Positions 17,717 through 27,535 of a stretch of DNA of 64,000 bases are shown here, in pieces; position 1 is the first letter of the stretch; the number at the start of each line of letters is the position of its first letter. Made by a program: the position numbers and the translations under genes. Source of the DNA: Methylophaga sp. OBS4. Lineage in GTDB: Bacteria > Pseudomonadota > Gammaproteobacteria > Nitrosococcales > Methylophagaceae. The stretch covers positions 17,778 to 81,777 of the forward strand of contig NZ_JAPDMV010000008.1 in assembly GCF_026319305.1 (NCBI RefSeq). The letters run 5' to 3'. The notes beneath the pieces were generated by a model. It was not told the origin of the DNA. It ran no database searches and saw only the letters and a program-made list of their open reading frames with translations.

Positions 17717-18175
17717 TTAAAGATCTTCCAGCCGATTGGCGCTTTGCGATATCCGCATCGCTTCATGATCCTCGACGTCAAGCAACTGTTTTAACAGCTC
17801 TTTTTCCGACTCCACCGGCGCCCTGTCATACAGGTCTTGATACAAGTCAATCACTTGTTCGTGCAGTTGGGTCACCGTCTCCATGATTTGCTTTGTATCC
17901 AGTTTAGAAAAAGGTACGTCACTGTGTTTGTGCTTGATAACCGGGTGTTTGTCGAGATATTCATAACACCAGGTATTCAGTGCATTGAGATTGGCCGTTC
18001 TTTCAAATTCGGCAACCATGTTTTCCAATGTTTTTTCATGCGTGGCAAGATAGCCGAGTAATAACTTTGCGCGGGCATTTTCATTTTTGTCAGTGCAATC
18101 TTTCAGACACGCTGCAAGCTCATGATGAAAGTGTACCGTCCATTCCAGAATGTCTTTTATGCTTTCGACTTGCAT
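17717..18175 (-). CDS. Ferritin-like four-helix protein linked to copper resistance genes
   Basis: 152 residues, almost wholly alpha-helical, no signal peptide. Regularly spaced His/Glu (HFHHELAACLKDC, YLATHEKTLENMVAEFE, LHEQVIDLYQDLYDR, DVEDHEAMRIS) suggest a ferritin-like or rubrerythrin-like bundle able to bind a metal centre, but a canonical EXXH set is not clearly present. It follows copB by 33 bases with an AGGGG site, so it is the third gene of a copA-copB operon and probably serves metal handling. The exact role is not known. Confidence 0.75.
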   Translation of the reverse strand: MQVESIKDILEWTVHFHHELAACLKDCTDKNENARAKLLLGYLATHEKTLENMVAEFERTANLNALNTWCYEYLDKHPVIKHKHSDVPFSKLDTKQIMETVTQLHEQVIDLYQDLYDRAPVESEKELLKQLLDVEDHEAMRISQSANRLEDL

Positions 18176-18208
18176 GTTAATCCCCTATCGCTTTATGAAA
18201 GTGCTTTT

Positions 18209-19117
18209 CTAAAACCAGAATCTCAAGCCGATAACAAGGCTGGTGTCATTTGGGTCTTCTCCCCTGGCCAGGGTCAGATCTTTGGTATCACCAAACTGAT
18301 TATTCCATTCAACCCCGATATAAGGGGCAAACTCGCGTCTGAATTCATAACGCAGCCTGATTCCGGCACTGATGTCAGACAAACCGCTTCCCAGGCCACG
18401 CGCCTTGTCATCTTTGCCGTAGACATTTGCCTCGATGCGCGGTTGAAGGATCAATTTTTGGGTAAACAATAATTCATATTCTGCTTCAAATCGAAGCGCG
18501 GTGCGCCCGGCCTCGCCGATATAGGCTGCGGCATCCACTTCAAACCAATAAGGCGCAAGTCCTTGTAGGCCAAATGCCAGCCAGGTGCGGTCAGGATCGG
18601 CGCCGCTATCGTATCTGACACCTAATTGCGTGTCCCAAAATGCGGTAAGGGCATGCCCCCAGAGCAATTCAGTCCTGGCTTGCTGCAATCTGTCGTTGTC
18701 AATCTCTCCTTCGGCTTTTAATACTGCTCGATCGTAATCTCTACCATACCAGGCTTGTAAATCGTAATCAGCAGACGTGTTGCCATCTGTTCTGGCCAGT
18801 TCCAAACGATCTACCAGTAGTGATGCAAAATGATGTTCATCCGCAAAGACCGGCCGGGGCATATCACCAAAATCGTAACCATCGGAATAAGCGTGTGGAT
18901 CGCGCGCGTCTGCGGGCGGCGCACCACCCTGCATGGATGACATCGTAGGCTCCATATCTTGCCCATCCGGGGTGGTTTGAGGTTGCATGGTGTCACCGTG
19001 TTCCATTTGCGAATGGTCCATCTGATCCCTGCTGGATTCTTGTTCTCCCGCCATAACAAACAGCGTATTGATGATAAGTGCTATAAAAAGGCCCCAACCG
19101 GTGTTTGTCTTGTTCAT
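18209..19117 (-). CDS. copB: Copper resistance outer-membrane protein CopB
   Basis: 302 residues. Signal peptide followed by a Met/His-rich low-complexity copper-binding segment (MDHSQMEHGDTMQPQ, then several Met and Asp residues) up to about residue 80, then a PcoB/CopB beta-barrel domain with alternating hydrophobic strands ending in a C-terminal phenylalanine (VIGLRFWF), as expected for outer-membrane insertion. It lies 34 bases after copA on the same strand. It works with CopA in periplasmic copper sequestration. Confidence 0.92.
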   Translation of the reverse strand: MNKTNTGWGLFIALIINTLFVMAGEQESSRDQMDHSQMEHGDTMQPQTTPDGQDMEPTMSSMQGGAPPADARDPHAYSDGYDFGDMPRPVFADEHHFASLLVDRLELARTDGNTSADYDLQAWYGRDYDRAVLKAEGEIDNDRLQQARTELLWGHALTAFWDTQLGVRYDSGADPDRTWLAFGLQGLAPYWFEVDAAAYIGEAGRTALRFEAEYELLFTQKLILQPRIEANVYGKDDKARGLGSGLSDISAGIRLRYEFRREFAPYIGVEWNNQFGDTKDLTLARGEDPNDTSLVIGLRFWF

Positions 19118-19150
19118 CGGTAGATGTCCTGTAATTGATTAAAGGCTGAC

Positions 19151-20890
19151 TCAGTCAACAACCACCTCTCTAAACATTCCCGCTTCCATGTGGTAGAGCA
19201 GATGACAATGCCATGCCCAGCGTCCCAATGCATTTGCCGTTACCAGAAAGCTTATTCGTTGGGCGGGTTGCACACTTATAGTATGCCTGAGCGCCTGTAA
19301 ATGACCATCCGGGTTTTGCAGTTCACTCCACATGCCGTGCAGGTGCATGGGGTGAGTCATCATCGTGTCGTTATGCAGAATAACCCGCAGTCTTTCATTA
19401 TGATTGAAATGTACCGGTGTCGATTTACCAAACTCCAGCCCATCCAGTGACCAGGTATAGCGTTCCATATTGCCGGTCAGATGCAGTTCAATTTCCCGTT
19501 CCGGCTGACGCTGTTCCAGGGCGCCGCCTATTGTATGAATATCTGCATAGGTCAACACATGACGGCCATTATTTCGAAGTCCGATACCGGGGTCGTCCAG
19601 ATTGATGCGCGGTGTATCGACTCGCATATCAACACTGGGGCCATACTCTGTTTTGGCATGATTGACCTGAATAGCTGATTGCGCCCCGTGCATACTATGT
19701 TCATTGGCTGGCATATTCATACCATCATGCATCATGGCGCCCATCATATCGGCCATCGTCAGCCATTCGGGGGTATCCACTTCGGGTATTTCAGCAGTCA
19801 TACCCGGATTGGGTGTCAAGGTCCCGCGGGCATAGCCTGAACGCCCTATTGTCTGTGCAAAGATCGTATAAGCACGGTCATCACTGGGCTGTACCACGAC
19901 ATCATAAGTTTCACCGGAGCCAAAACGAAACTCATCAACTGTCACCGGCTCAATATTCTGACCATCGACCTGGACAACGGTCATTTTGAGTCCGGGAATT
20001 CTTACATCGAAAAAGGTTTGGGTGCCACTGCCTATGAAACGCAGCCGCACCCGTTCGCCCCGCCTGAACAACCCTGTCCAGTTAGCTGCCGGGGGCATGC
20101 CGTTCATCAAATAGGTATAAGTGTATCCGGACAGATCAGCAAGATCGGTGGGACTCATGCGCATGCGGTTCCACATACGCCGTTGCTTGACGGCAGCCGT
20201 TAAACCTTGCCCGGAAACATCCTCAAAAAAATCTGCTACTGTCGGTTGGTTGAAATTGTAATAATCACTCTGTTTTTTAAGCTTGGCAAACACATCCATG
20301 GGATCTTCATCAGTCCAGTCCGACAACTGGACCACATAATCCCGATCGGCTCTAGTATCTTCCCCTTCAGCCGGATCGATAATGATGGCACCGTACATGC
20401 CGGTTTGCTCCTGAAACGCTGTATGTGAGTGATACCAATAGGTTCCGGACTGCTTCACTTTAAATTTGTAAGTAAAGGTCGTGCCCGGTGCAATGCCTGG
20501 AAAACTGATGCCCGGCACACCATCCATCTGGTAAGGCAGGATAATGCCATGCCAATGAATAGAGGTGGAAACCGGCAGGCGGTTGGTCACTCTTAAAGTG
20601 ATCGTGTCGCCCTCTTTCCAACGCAGCGTTGGCGCCGGAATAGAGCCATTGATGGTGGTCGCCATTCTCGGTTTGCCGGTAAAGTTGACCAGTGTTTGAG
20701 CAACCGTGAGATCAAACTCTTTGCCCGCTAGCTGTTGGCTTGTCCCCACCGAGGTAGCGGGGATCTCAGCTGCCAGTGATTTGTTAAATAAAGGAGCAAG
20801 TCCCAACACCGTACCACCGGCTACCAGGCCCTGTACAAATTTACGGCGTGCCGGGTTCACTGACAAGGGAAGGAGAAAGGTATGTTTCAT
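19151..20890 (-). CDS. copA: Periplasmic multicopper oxidase CopA
   Basis: Oxidises Cu(I) to the less toxic Cu(II) in the periplasm. 579 residues from the ATG at 20890 (GGGAG upstream); the longer frame to 21091 puts the Tat signal far inside. Tat motif RRKFVQG at about 15-21. Copper sites: SIHWHGI (type 2/3), YWYHSHTAFQEQTG (type 3), HPMHLHG and the C-terminal WAWHCHLLYHMEAGM carrying the type 1 and trinuclear ligands. A Met-rich insert (MADMMGAMMHDGMNMP) is typical of CopA/PcoA. Confidence 0.94.
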   Translation of the reverse strand: MKHTFLLPLSVNPARRKFVQGLVAGGTVLGLAPLFNKSLAAEIPATSVGTSQQLAGKEFDLTVAQTLVNFTGKPRMATTINGSIPAPTLRWKEGDTITLRVTNRLPVSTSIHWHGIILPYQMDGVPGISFPGIAPGTTFTYKFKVKQSGTYWYHSHTAFQEQTGMYGAIIIDPAEGEDTRADRDYVVQLSDWTDEDPMDVFAKLKKQSDYYNFNQPTVADFFEDVSGQGLTAAVKQRRMWNRMRMSPTDLADLSGYTYTYLMNGMPPAANWTGLFRRGERVRLRFIGSGTQTFFDVRIPGLKMTVVQVDGQNIEPVTVDEFRFGSGETYDVVVQPSDDRAYTIFAQTIGRSGYARGTLTPNPGMTAEIPEVDTPEWLTMADMMGAMMHDGMNMPANEHSMHGAQSAIQVNHAKTEYGPSVDMRVDTPRINLDDPGIGLRNNGRHVLTYADIHTIGGALEQRQPEREIELHLTGNMERYTWSLDGLEFGKSTPVHFNHNERLRVILHNDTMMTHPMHLHGMWSELQNPDGHLQALRHTISVQPAQRISFLVTANALGRWAWHCHLLYHMEAGMFREVVVD

Positions 20891-21118
20891 AGCCAACAAA
20901 GCTCCCGTAATATACGTGACTTTTATTGTTATTATAGGCCTCAAAAGCAGCGAACAATTCCCCCATGCCAGCAATAAACATGAGACCGCTGCCTGGTTGG
21001 CTGAGTGCCTATCGTAAACTTGGGTCAAAAATATCGAACGGAAAAAGCTTCTGGCTGCAATTGCCCGAGATTGCAGCGATAACTGGTGCACCTTTTATTT
21101 GGGTTGACAGCCTTGTTT

Positions 21119-22267
21119 CTAATTTAAGGCCATTTTGCTATTATTTTCCGGCTCATCAGCCAGTTCCACCACGATTCGTTCCAGCTCTGCGGTGTTGGCT
21201 TCCAATACGGCAACGCAGTCGGCATCTAATTTATTAAGATGTTGCATGCGTTTCAGCTCTTCAATCGCTTCCCTGACCGGCCATACCTTTTTGTAAGGAC
21301 GTCTGCTGGTCAGCGCATCAAAGATATCGGCGACGGTAATAATGCGGGCTTCCAATGGTATCTCATCGCCGGCAAGGCCGTTGGGATAACCGGAACCATC
21401 CAGATATTCATGATGATAAGCCACAATATTGAGCATCATTTCCGAATCACGCAGGTCGGCCAGTTGATAATTACTCAATACCTGTTTAAGAATTGACACA
21501 CCTTTTTCAACATGTAATTCCATGGCAGCACGCTCGTCCGGATCAAGCTTTCCCGGCTTCATCAGAATACTGTCCGACACCCCTATTTTGCCGATATCAT
21601 GCAAAGAGGCAAACATATAGATATGTTCAACAAACTCATCGTTGAGCTGGTATGACTCTGGCAGCTGGCTGGCAATCATTCTTGAATAATGTGCCATCCG
21701 GTCCAGATGTAAGCCAGTTTCACAGTCATGCAGACTTGTAAAATCTTTCGCTAATTTCACCGTTACCAACAAAGTTCGCACCAGCGATATCTCCGATGCA
21801 ATTGACATGATTATCAGCCGCGAACAAAGTAATAAATCACGCTGGAGCTGGTCGGTAAAAACACCGGTTCTGGAGGCATCAAAAAAGATAAACCCCGTAA
21901 ACTCTTCTGCATTGAACATAGGAACAATGAAAGATGATCTGTACTTTTGCCGTGGCAGCCCGTCTGACTGTTTCACCATTGGCCGAAGATCATCATCAAT
22001 ATTGTCTATCACCCTGCATTCGGCAGATGCAGCCAACTCTGACAGAATCTGACTGTCGGAAAGCCTGAACTGATAACCACTGAGGGGGTGGTCATTGCAG
22101 CTGCTGTTGAGAAATGTTTTTAAAAAACCGCTATTGGGCTCATAGAGCATACAGGCAAGATGTTCAATTTCAGGCATTCTGTCCAGCAGCGTAGCGTGCA
22201 CGCTTTCCAGTAGGTCGTTCAGTGTATCCGGTTGGCTGACTAGCATTGACATAACGCGTGCGTCCAT
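21119..22267 (-). CDS. GAF plus HD-GYP cyclic-di-GMP phosphodiesterase
   Basis: 382 residues. The N-terminal 160 residues resemble a GAF sensor domain (FIVPMFNAEEFTGFIFFDAS). The HD-GYP domain follows: H-D in SLHDIGKIGVSD, KPGKL, HVEKG, then AYHHEYLDGSGYPNGL, IPLEARIITVADIFDALTSRRPYK, so the metal ligands and the GYP motif are intact. It probably degrades c-di-GMP in response to a small ligand or redox state. It ends about 230 bases upstream of copA; no operon link is certain. Confidence 0.92.
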   Translation of the reverse strand: MDARVMSMLVSQPDTLNDLLESVHATLLDRMPEIEHLACMLYEPNSGFLKTFLNSSCNDHPLSGYQFRLSDSQILSELAASAECRVIDNIDDDLRPMVKQSDGLPRQKYRSSFIVPMFNAEEFTGFIFFDASRTGVFTDQLQRDLLLCSRLIIMSIASEISLVRTLLVTVKLAKDFTSLHDCETGLHLDRMAHYSRMIASQLPESYQLNDEFVEHIYMFASLHDIGKIGVSDSILMKPGKLDPDERAAMELHVEKGVSILKQVLSNYQLADLRDSEMMLNIVAYHHEYLDGSGYPNGLAGDEIPLEARIITVADIFDALTSRRPYKKVWPVREAIEELKRMQHLNKLDADCVAVLEANTAELERIVVELADEPENNSKMALN

Positions 22268-22458
22268 ATCAACCTCCCTGTTTCCCTTAAGAGTTCCTAG
22301 TCTAGTCTTGCCAATGGTGGAATGGAAGCTGAACGGGTTTAATTGCCTGGATAATCTCGTTGTTCTCGATGCTTAGTAATGCTTTTCAACAGAAAGACAA
22401 ACCGGCAGTAAATAAAGGGACGGTTTCTGCTATTATTCGTCCGTTACGCTGTGCGTGA

Positions 22459-22502
22459 CATCGTCCCATCAACGATGATTGGCTCTGAAGCGCCTTCAGA
22501 GC
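22459..22502 (+). promoter_or_regulatory. Two consecutive hairpins in the leader of the cupin gene
   Basis: CATCGT/ACGATG (22459-22464 with 22472-22477) is followed by GCTCTGAAG/CTTCAGAGC (22482-22490 with 22494-22502), a 9-bp stem with a CGC loop. No T-run follows. The structures end 30 bases before the ATG, so they could be a folded 5' leader or the end of a small RNA. No known riboswitch class was recognised. Confidence 0.45.
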
Positions 22503-22532
22503 AGTTAATAAAACTTACGAATCAGGATATTT

Positions 22533-22808
22533 ATGCCTCAAATTAAAATTGAAAAGAACCCAAGCGAAGCACGTCTGCAGGAAATGGGCGTAGCCAGCTG
22601 GGAAATCTGGGATTGTCCCGTCTCGGAATTCAGACTCGACTTTGATGAAACCGAGAAAGCTTATCTGCTGGAAGGTGAAATTATCGTCACGCCGGACGGT
22701 GAGGAACCAGTTCGTGTGGTCGCCGGTGACTATGTTGAGTTTCCGGAAGGTCTGAACAGCTTCTGGCAAGTTGTGAAACCGCTCAAGAAGCATTACAGCT
22801 ACGATTAA
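22533..22808 (+). CDS. Small cupin-domain protein (EutQ-like/DUF861 type)
   Basis: 91 residues comprising one cupin core: WDCPVSEFRLDFDETEKAYLLEGEIIVTPDG then VVAGDYVEFPEGLNSFWQVVKPLKKHYSYD. It matches the compact DUF861 cupins often found as single genes. Binding-site residues include E47/E49 of LEGEIIV; the classical HxH is absent. Function unknown. It has a strong terminator and is its own transcription unit. Confidence 0.85.
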   Translation: MPQIKIEKNPSEARLQEMGVASWEIWDCPVSEFRLDFDETEKAYLLEGEIIVTPDGEEPVRVVAGDYVEFPEGLNSFWQVVKPLKKHYSYD

Positions 22809-22810
22809 AC

Positions 22811-22838
22811 AAAAAGGCATCTTCGGATGCCTTTTTTA
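22811..22838 (+). terminator. Rho-independent terminator of the cupin gene
   Basis: AAAAAGGCATC, TTCG tetraloop, GATGCCTTTTTT directly after the stop codon. The flanking runs allow bidirectional use. Confidence 0.92.
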
Positions 22839-22972
22839 TATACCGAAACAACCTGATCTGGCGCTGGATAATAAAACTCACTAAGCGCAAAATAAAACTG
22901 TATTGGCAAAGTAAATGATACAACACTGCCTGTTTCATGAATCGGGCTTACCCTGTTTAACCGGGTAGAAAG

Positions 22973-23659
22973 ATGAAAGATGCCATTAAACAGATGCTGA
23001 AGACTATCGAGGCCGAAGCCAGATACACCGCTTCGCGTACCGGCCGGCCCAGCTTCGCCCAAAAAGTCATGAAAGCCATGGCCGAGGTGGAAAGAGCTGA
23101 GTTTGTTCCAGACTATTCACGCACTTATGCTTATAATAACGGCCCATTGTACATCGGCTTCGGCCAGACTATATCCCAACCCTACATCGTCGCGCTGACA
23201 ACAGATTTACTCGAGGTCGAACCTGATCATATTGTGCTTGAAGTGGGCACAGGCTCAGGTTATCAAGCGGCAGTGCTTGCCAAGCTGGTCAAACAAATTT
23301 TCACTATCGAGCGTGTGAAAGAACTTGCCGATGCGGCCACACTGCGCTTGCAGACGTTGGGTTATCACAATATCGAAACCCGTTGCGGCAACGGTTATGA
23401 AGGCTGGCCGGAGCAAGCCCCTTTTGATCGTATTGTCGTCACGGCCGCCGCACCTGCCATTCCCCCCGCTTTGCTGGAGCAGCTCAAACCAAAAGGCCGC
23501 CTGGTTATCCCGGTGGGTCAGCCCTATATGTACCAACAGTTGATGGTTGTCACCAAAGATAATGAAAACAACATCGATACCGAGCCGGTTCTCAGTGTGG
23601 CGTTTGTCCCGTTAATCGACGACACTGATGAAAACAGTGAAAATGAAACGGCTCTTTGA
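22973..23659 (+). CDS. pcm: Protein-L-isoaspartate O-methyltransferase
   Basis: Repairs isoaspartyl residues with S-adenosylmethionine in the cytoplasm. 228 residues. The family signature FGQTISQPYIVALTTDLLEV is followed by the SAM-binding motif VLEVGTGSGYQAAVLA and the downstream motif FDRIVVTAAAPAIPPALLEQLKPKGRLVIPVG. The length is normal, with a modest acidic C-terminal tail (DDTDENSENE). The start ATG is preceded by GGTAGAAAG. Confidence 0.94.
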   Translation: MKDAIKQMLKTIEAEARYTASRTGRPSFAQKVMKAMAEVERAEFVPDYSRTYAYNNGPLYIGFGQTISQPYIVALTTDLLEVEPDHIVLEVGTGSGYQAAVLAKLVKQIFTIERVKELADAATLRLQTLGYHNIETRCGNGYEGWPEQAPFDRIVVTAAAPAIPPALLEQLKPKGRLVIPVGQPYMYQQLMVVTKDNENNIDTEPVLSVAFVPLIDDTDENSENETAL

Positions 23660-23791
23660 TATGGATCAGTATCAGTCCATTTTTTATTTACCTTCAAGAC
23701 GATTATGTTTATAAATTGAATATCGAAGCAGCGCCATATCGACGCTTATTCCGCTGGGGCTATTGCATGCTTTCCGGCAAAGGAGGATTAG

Positions 23792-25657
23792 ATGGCTATT
23801 ATCGGAATAGATTTAGGTACATCCAACTCTGCAGCAGCCGTATTACGAGGTGGCAAACCAGTCATCATTCCCAGTGCCGAAGGTATCAGCCTCGGTGGCA
23901 AAGCTTTTCCCAGTTATGTCGCAATTACCGCCGATGGTCAGACTTTGATCGGCGAACCGGCACGACGGCAGGCCTCGGCCAATCCAGAAGGCACCGCCAC
24001 CGTGTTCAAGCGCAGCATGGGGCAACGCAAAAAAATCCAGTTACGAAACAAGAGCTTTTCGCCGGAACAACTCTCCGCCTTTCTGCTGCAGAAAATCAAG
24101 CGCGATGCCGAAGCATTCCTCGGCGAACCTGTCAGCAAAGCGGTCGTGACTGTACCGGCCTATTTCGATGACAACCAGCGCAGCGCTACTAAAGATGCCT
24201 GCAAAATTGCAGGCCTGGAAGTCGTCCGCCTGGTCAATGAGCCGACGGCCGCCTCCCTTGCTTACGGTCTGGACCGGCTGGGCGAAGAGCTGCGTATCGT
24301 AGTGATTGACTTCGGCGGTGGTACGTTGGATGTCACCGTCATGGAATTCGGCAATGGCGTGTTTGAAGTCAAGGCCACCAGCGGTGATACCCAGCTTGGC
24401 GGCACCGATATGGATGAAAACCTGCTCAACTACCTTGCCGAAAAATACAAGGGCGAGACCGGCATCGATGTTCTCGCAGACGCCAAAGCCAGCGCGCGGC
24501 TGAAAGAAGCGGCTGAAATTGCCAAGATCGAATTGTCCACCAGCACCTCTGCCCATATCAGCCTGCCCTATCTGACCGTTGCCGGCGGCGCCCCCCAGCA
24601 TCTGGAAATGGACCTGACCCGCACCGAACTGGAACGTCATGTCTATGACGTTGTAGAACGCTGCGGGGGGCCGATAGAACAGGCTCTGCAAGATGCCAAT
24701 ATCCGCTCGACCGAGGTCGACCGCATCGTCTTTGTCGGTGGTCCGACACGGATGCCTATCGTACGTGAGTATTTTGAAGGTCTGTTTGGACGCAAGGCCG
24801 AGATGGGCATCGATCCGATGGAATGTGTCGCCTGCGGTGCTGCAATTCAAGCTGGTGTGTTGAGTGGCGAAGTCGGCGATATTGTGCTGGTCGATGTTAC
24901 GCCATTAACACTCGGTGTCGAAACACTGGGCGGTGTTGCCACACCGCTTATCGCTCGCAACAGCCCTATTCCCGTTAAGCATACCGAAACGTTCACCACC
25001 GCCGCGGATATGCAGACAGCAGTGACCATACACATTTATCAGGGCGAGCGACCTCTGGCTACAGACAATACCAGTCTGGGGGAATTCAACCTGGAGGGAC
25101 TGGTGCCAGCGCCGCGCGGCGTACCGAAAGTGGATGTCACCTTCGACATCGATGCCAACGGCATTCTGAACGTTGCCGCCGAGGATCAAGCGACCCGTAA
25201 ATCACAATCGATCAGCATCAGCGGCTCAACACGGCTCAGCGATGAAGAAAAACAACGGCTGGTCAACGAAGCCGAAAAATATGCCGAAGAAGATAAAAAA
25301 CGGCGTGAAGACGTTGACAAGCTCAATAATGCCGACAATGTCTGTTATCAGGCAGAAAAGCTGCTCGCCGAGTATCGAGACAAACTCTCAGATGGCCAAG
25401 TCAGTCAATTGGAACAGCATATGTTCGAAACGCGCGATGCCATGAAAGAAAAAAATGCCGTTCTGGCCTCGCAATGTGCGGCGCAGTTGGAAAAAGTGAT
25501 TAAGGAAGCCGGCGCCGCGATTTATGCACAAACTACTCAGGAAACCGCTGCACCGCACGCAGCGCCGGATACAAGCCGGGCCGGCGGTGAAGCCAAAGCG
25601 TCCGGTTCCGGTCCACGAGGCAAAGTGGTGGATGCCGATTATACTGAATCAGGCTGA
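23792..25657 (+). CDS. dnaK: Hsp70-family chaperone, DnaK-like
   Basis: ATP-dependent chaperone working with the DnaJ encoded next door. 621 residues: ATPase domain with [13 protein letters not shown] (phosphate 1), [15 protein letters not shown] (phosphate 2) and [13 protein letters not shown] (adenosine), substrate-binding domain ([12 protein letters not shown]), and a lid ending [10 protein letters not shown] instead of the usual EEVD-like tail. The connecting segment reads [15 protein letters not shown] where typical DnaK has DPDEAVAIGAAIQ, adding a CxxC pair. An AAAGGAGG site precedes the ATG. It is likely a second, specialised Hsp70 rather than the housekeeping grpE-dnaK-dnaJ copy; no grpE is adjacent. 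Confidence 0.9.
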   Translation: MAIIGIDLGTSNSAAAVLRGGKPVIIPSAEGISLGGKAFPSYVAITADGQTLIGEPARRQASANPEGTATVFKRSMGQRKKIQLRNKSFSPEQLSAFLLQKIKRDAEAFLGEPVSKAVVTVPAYFDDNQRSATKDACKIAGLEVVRLVNEPTAASLAYGLDRLGEELRIVVIDFGGGTLDVTVMEFGNGVFEVKATSGDTQLGGTDMDENLLNYLAEKYKGETGIDVLADAKASARLKEAAEIAKIELSTSTSAHISLPYLTVAGGAPQHLEMDLTRTELERHVYDVVERCGGPIEQALQDANIRSTEVDRIVFVGGPTRMPIVREYFEGLFGRKAEMGIDPMECVACGAAIQAGVLSGEVGDIVLVDVTPLTLGVETLGGVATPLIARNSPIPVKHTETFTTAADMQTAVTIHIYQGERPLATDNTSLGEFNLEGLVPAPRGVPKVDVTFDIDANGILNVAAEDQATRKSQSISISGSTRLSDEEKQRLVNEAEKYAEEDKKRREDVDKLNNADNVCYQAEKLLAEYRDKLSDGQVSQLEQHMFETRDAMKEKNAVLASQCAAQLEKVIKEAGAAIYAQTTQETAAPHAAPDTSRAGGEAKASGSGPRGKVVDADYTESG

Positions 25658-25676
25658 CAGGAAGTAACGGCTTATC

Positions 25677-26810
25677 ATGGCTGCCGAACAGCGTGATTTT
25701 TATGACGTTCTGGGGGTTGCGCGTGATGCCGATGCCAAAACGATCAAGGATGCTTTTCGTAAACTGGCGCTGAAATATCATCCTGACAGAAACAAGTCCC
25801 CTGAGGCTGAGTCCCGTTTCAAGGAGATTGCCGAGGCTTACGCGATTCTGTCCGACCCTAAAAAGCGGGCTGACTATGACGCTCGCGGTTTTGCCGGTGT
25901 CGCCGGTTTCTCGACAGAAGATCTGTTCTCTGGCATCGACTTCGGCGATATTTTCGGCGATATGGGATTCGGCTTCGACTTCAGCGGCGGCGGCCTGTTC
26001 GGCAATTTATTCGGGCGCCATCGCAAGCCAGCCGGCCCGGCCAAAGGCAGTGACCTTGAAGTCAGAGTGGTCATACCGCTGGAAAAAGTGAACAGTGGTG
26101 GCGAAGAATCCGTCCATTTCCATCGCCCCGTCACCTGCCCAGACTGTCGGGGCAGCCGTACCCAGCCGGGTACCGAGCCGCGAAAATGTGAAGCCTGCCA
26201 TGGCACCGGCCAACAGGTCAGCAGACGTCAGCAAACTCAGGACAAAGGCACCATCAGTTATCAGCAAATCAGCACATGTCCGATTTGCCACGGTCAGGGG
26301 GTGTTCATTGACACACCTTGCCGGACCTGCCACGGACGCGGCGAGATAGACAAGGATGATCAGATCAAGGTCTCTATTCCAGCAGGCATTGAGGAAGGCA
26401 CGGCATTACGGATACCCGGTCATGGTCTGCCTAGTCCTGATGCGGGCGGTCCACCCGGTGATCTTTACATGGAGGTGAGGAGCAAGGCTGATCCGCGCTT
26501 CGAACGTCACGGTGCTGATCTGTGGCGTATCGAGACGCTCGCTATTCCGGATGCGGTGCTTGGAACAAAAATCACCGTGCCGACTCTGGATGGCAGTGTA
26601 AATGTCACGATTCCTCCAGGCTCTCAACCCGATCAGGTATTACGTCTCAAAGGCAAGGGATTGCCGGTATTCGGAGCGAATATGCATGGCGATATCAATA
26701 TCCGGCTGCAAATTGTCGTACCGGCAAAACTATCGGCAGAGGAAAAGGCTCTTTATCACCAACTGAGCAAACTCAGCACTGACAGCAAAAAACACTGGTG
26801 GAACCATTGA
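25677..26810 (+). CDS. dnaJ: DnaJ-type co-chaperone
   Basis: 377 residues with full type I layout: J domain ([23 protein letters not shown] in YHPDRNK), Gly/Phe-rich region (residues 75-115), zinc-finger domain with four CxxC units ([32 protein letters not shown]), and C-terminal substrate-binding domains ([41 protein letters not shown]). The first zinc unit lacks its final glycine. It begins 19 bases after dnaK and forms a two-gene unit with it. Confidence 0.93.
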   Translation: MAAEQRDFYDVLGVARDADAKTIKDAFRKLALKYHPDRNKSPEAESRFKEIAEAYAILSDPKKRADYDARGFAGVAGFSTEDLFSGIDFGDIFGDMGFGFDFSGGGLFGNLFGRHRKPAGPAKGSDLEVRVVIPLEKVNSGGEESVHFHRPVTCPDCRGSRTQPGTEPRKCEACHGTGQQVSRRQQTQDKGTISYQQISTCPICHGQGVFIDTPCRTCHGRGEIDKDDQIKVSIPAGIEEGTALRIPGHGLPSPDAGGPPGDLYMEVRSKADPRFERHGADLWRIETLAIPDAVLGTKITVPTLDGSVNVTIPPGSQPDQVLRLKGKGLPVFGANMHGDINIRLQIVVPAKLSAEEKALYHQLSKLSTDSKKHWWNH

Positions 26811-26955
26811 TTGGCCGTCACAGGCCCGGCATGCCGTTAAATTGTCAGCCGTTACATTTCATATTAATAGGCGCATCATAATAATAGTAGTTTCAATGCC
26901 TTCCGCGGCGACTATTTCTAAATCGCTGCCTGTAACTTACAAAGGAGAGATGACC

Positions 26956-27408
26956 ATGAAAGTTGGAGACGTTTGCACCCGCAGAGTCATTATCATCGAA
27001 AAGAACGAAACGGTTCAGGAAGCTGCCAAATTGATGCGTCAGCATCATGTCGGAGACGTGGTCGTAGTTGAACGGCATGATGGCAAAAATCATCCGGTCG
27101 GTATCCTTACCGATCGCGATATTGTGGTGGAATTACTGGCTGAAAAGGTCGATCTTGATGCCGTCACGATTGGTGACGCGATGAGTTATGAACTGCTTAC
27201 AATCAAAGAAAGCGATGACTTGACAGACACCCTGAAACGTCTGAGCAGAAAGGGAGTTCGCCGTGCACCGGTCGTGGCGGAAGATGGCAACCTGGCGGGT
27301 GTGGTCAGTGCGGATGATTTGATAGAAGTGTTTGCAGAACTGTTGCGGGATTTAACAATGCTTATTTCCCGAGAACAAACACGGGAACAACTGGCCCGCA
27401 GTGACTGA
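26956..27408 (+). CDS. Two-CBS-domain protein
   Basis: 150 residues from MKVGDVCTRRVIII; AAAGGAG lies 8 bases before this ATG, whereas the ATG at 26950 is too close to it. Two CBS domains: residues 5-65 (ETVQEAAKLMRQHHVGDVVVVE ends with GILTDRDIV) and 70-130 (DDLTDTLKRLSRKGVRRAPVV with GVVSADDLIE). Tandem CBS modules bind adenosine nucleotides and usually regulate partner proteins. Its position after dnaK-dnaJ suggests a stress setting, but the target is unknown. Confidence 0.88.
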   Translation: MKVGDVCTRRVIIIEKNETVQEAAKLMRQHHVGDVVVVERHDGKNHPVGILTDRDIVVELLAEKVDLDAVTIGDAMSYELLTIKESDDLTDTLKRLSRKGVRRAPVVAEDGNLAGVVSADDLIEVFAELLRDLTMLISREQTREQLARSD

Positions 27409-27535
27409 AACTATGGTTGATCGTTTGGCGTCATAAAAGTGATTGGCGGGTCTGTGTGAGCGACCGGATTTCTTACGGTTGTGGCAAGCTGCTCAAGTAT
27501 GACGTTCGACTACTTTAATATTGTCATAGTAAAAC

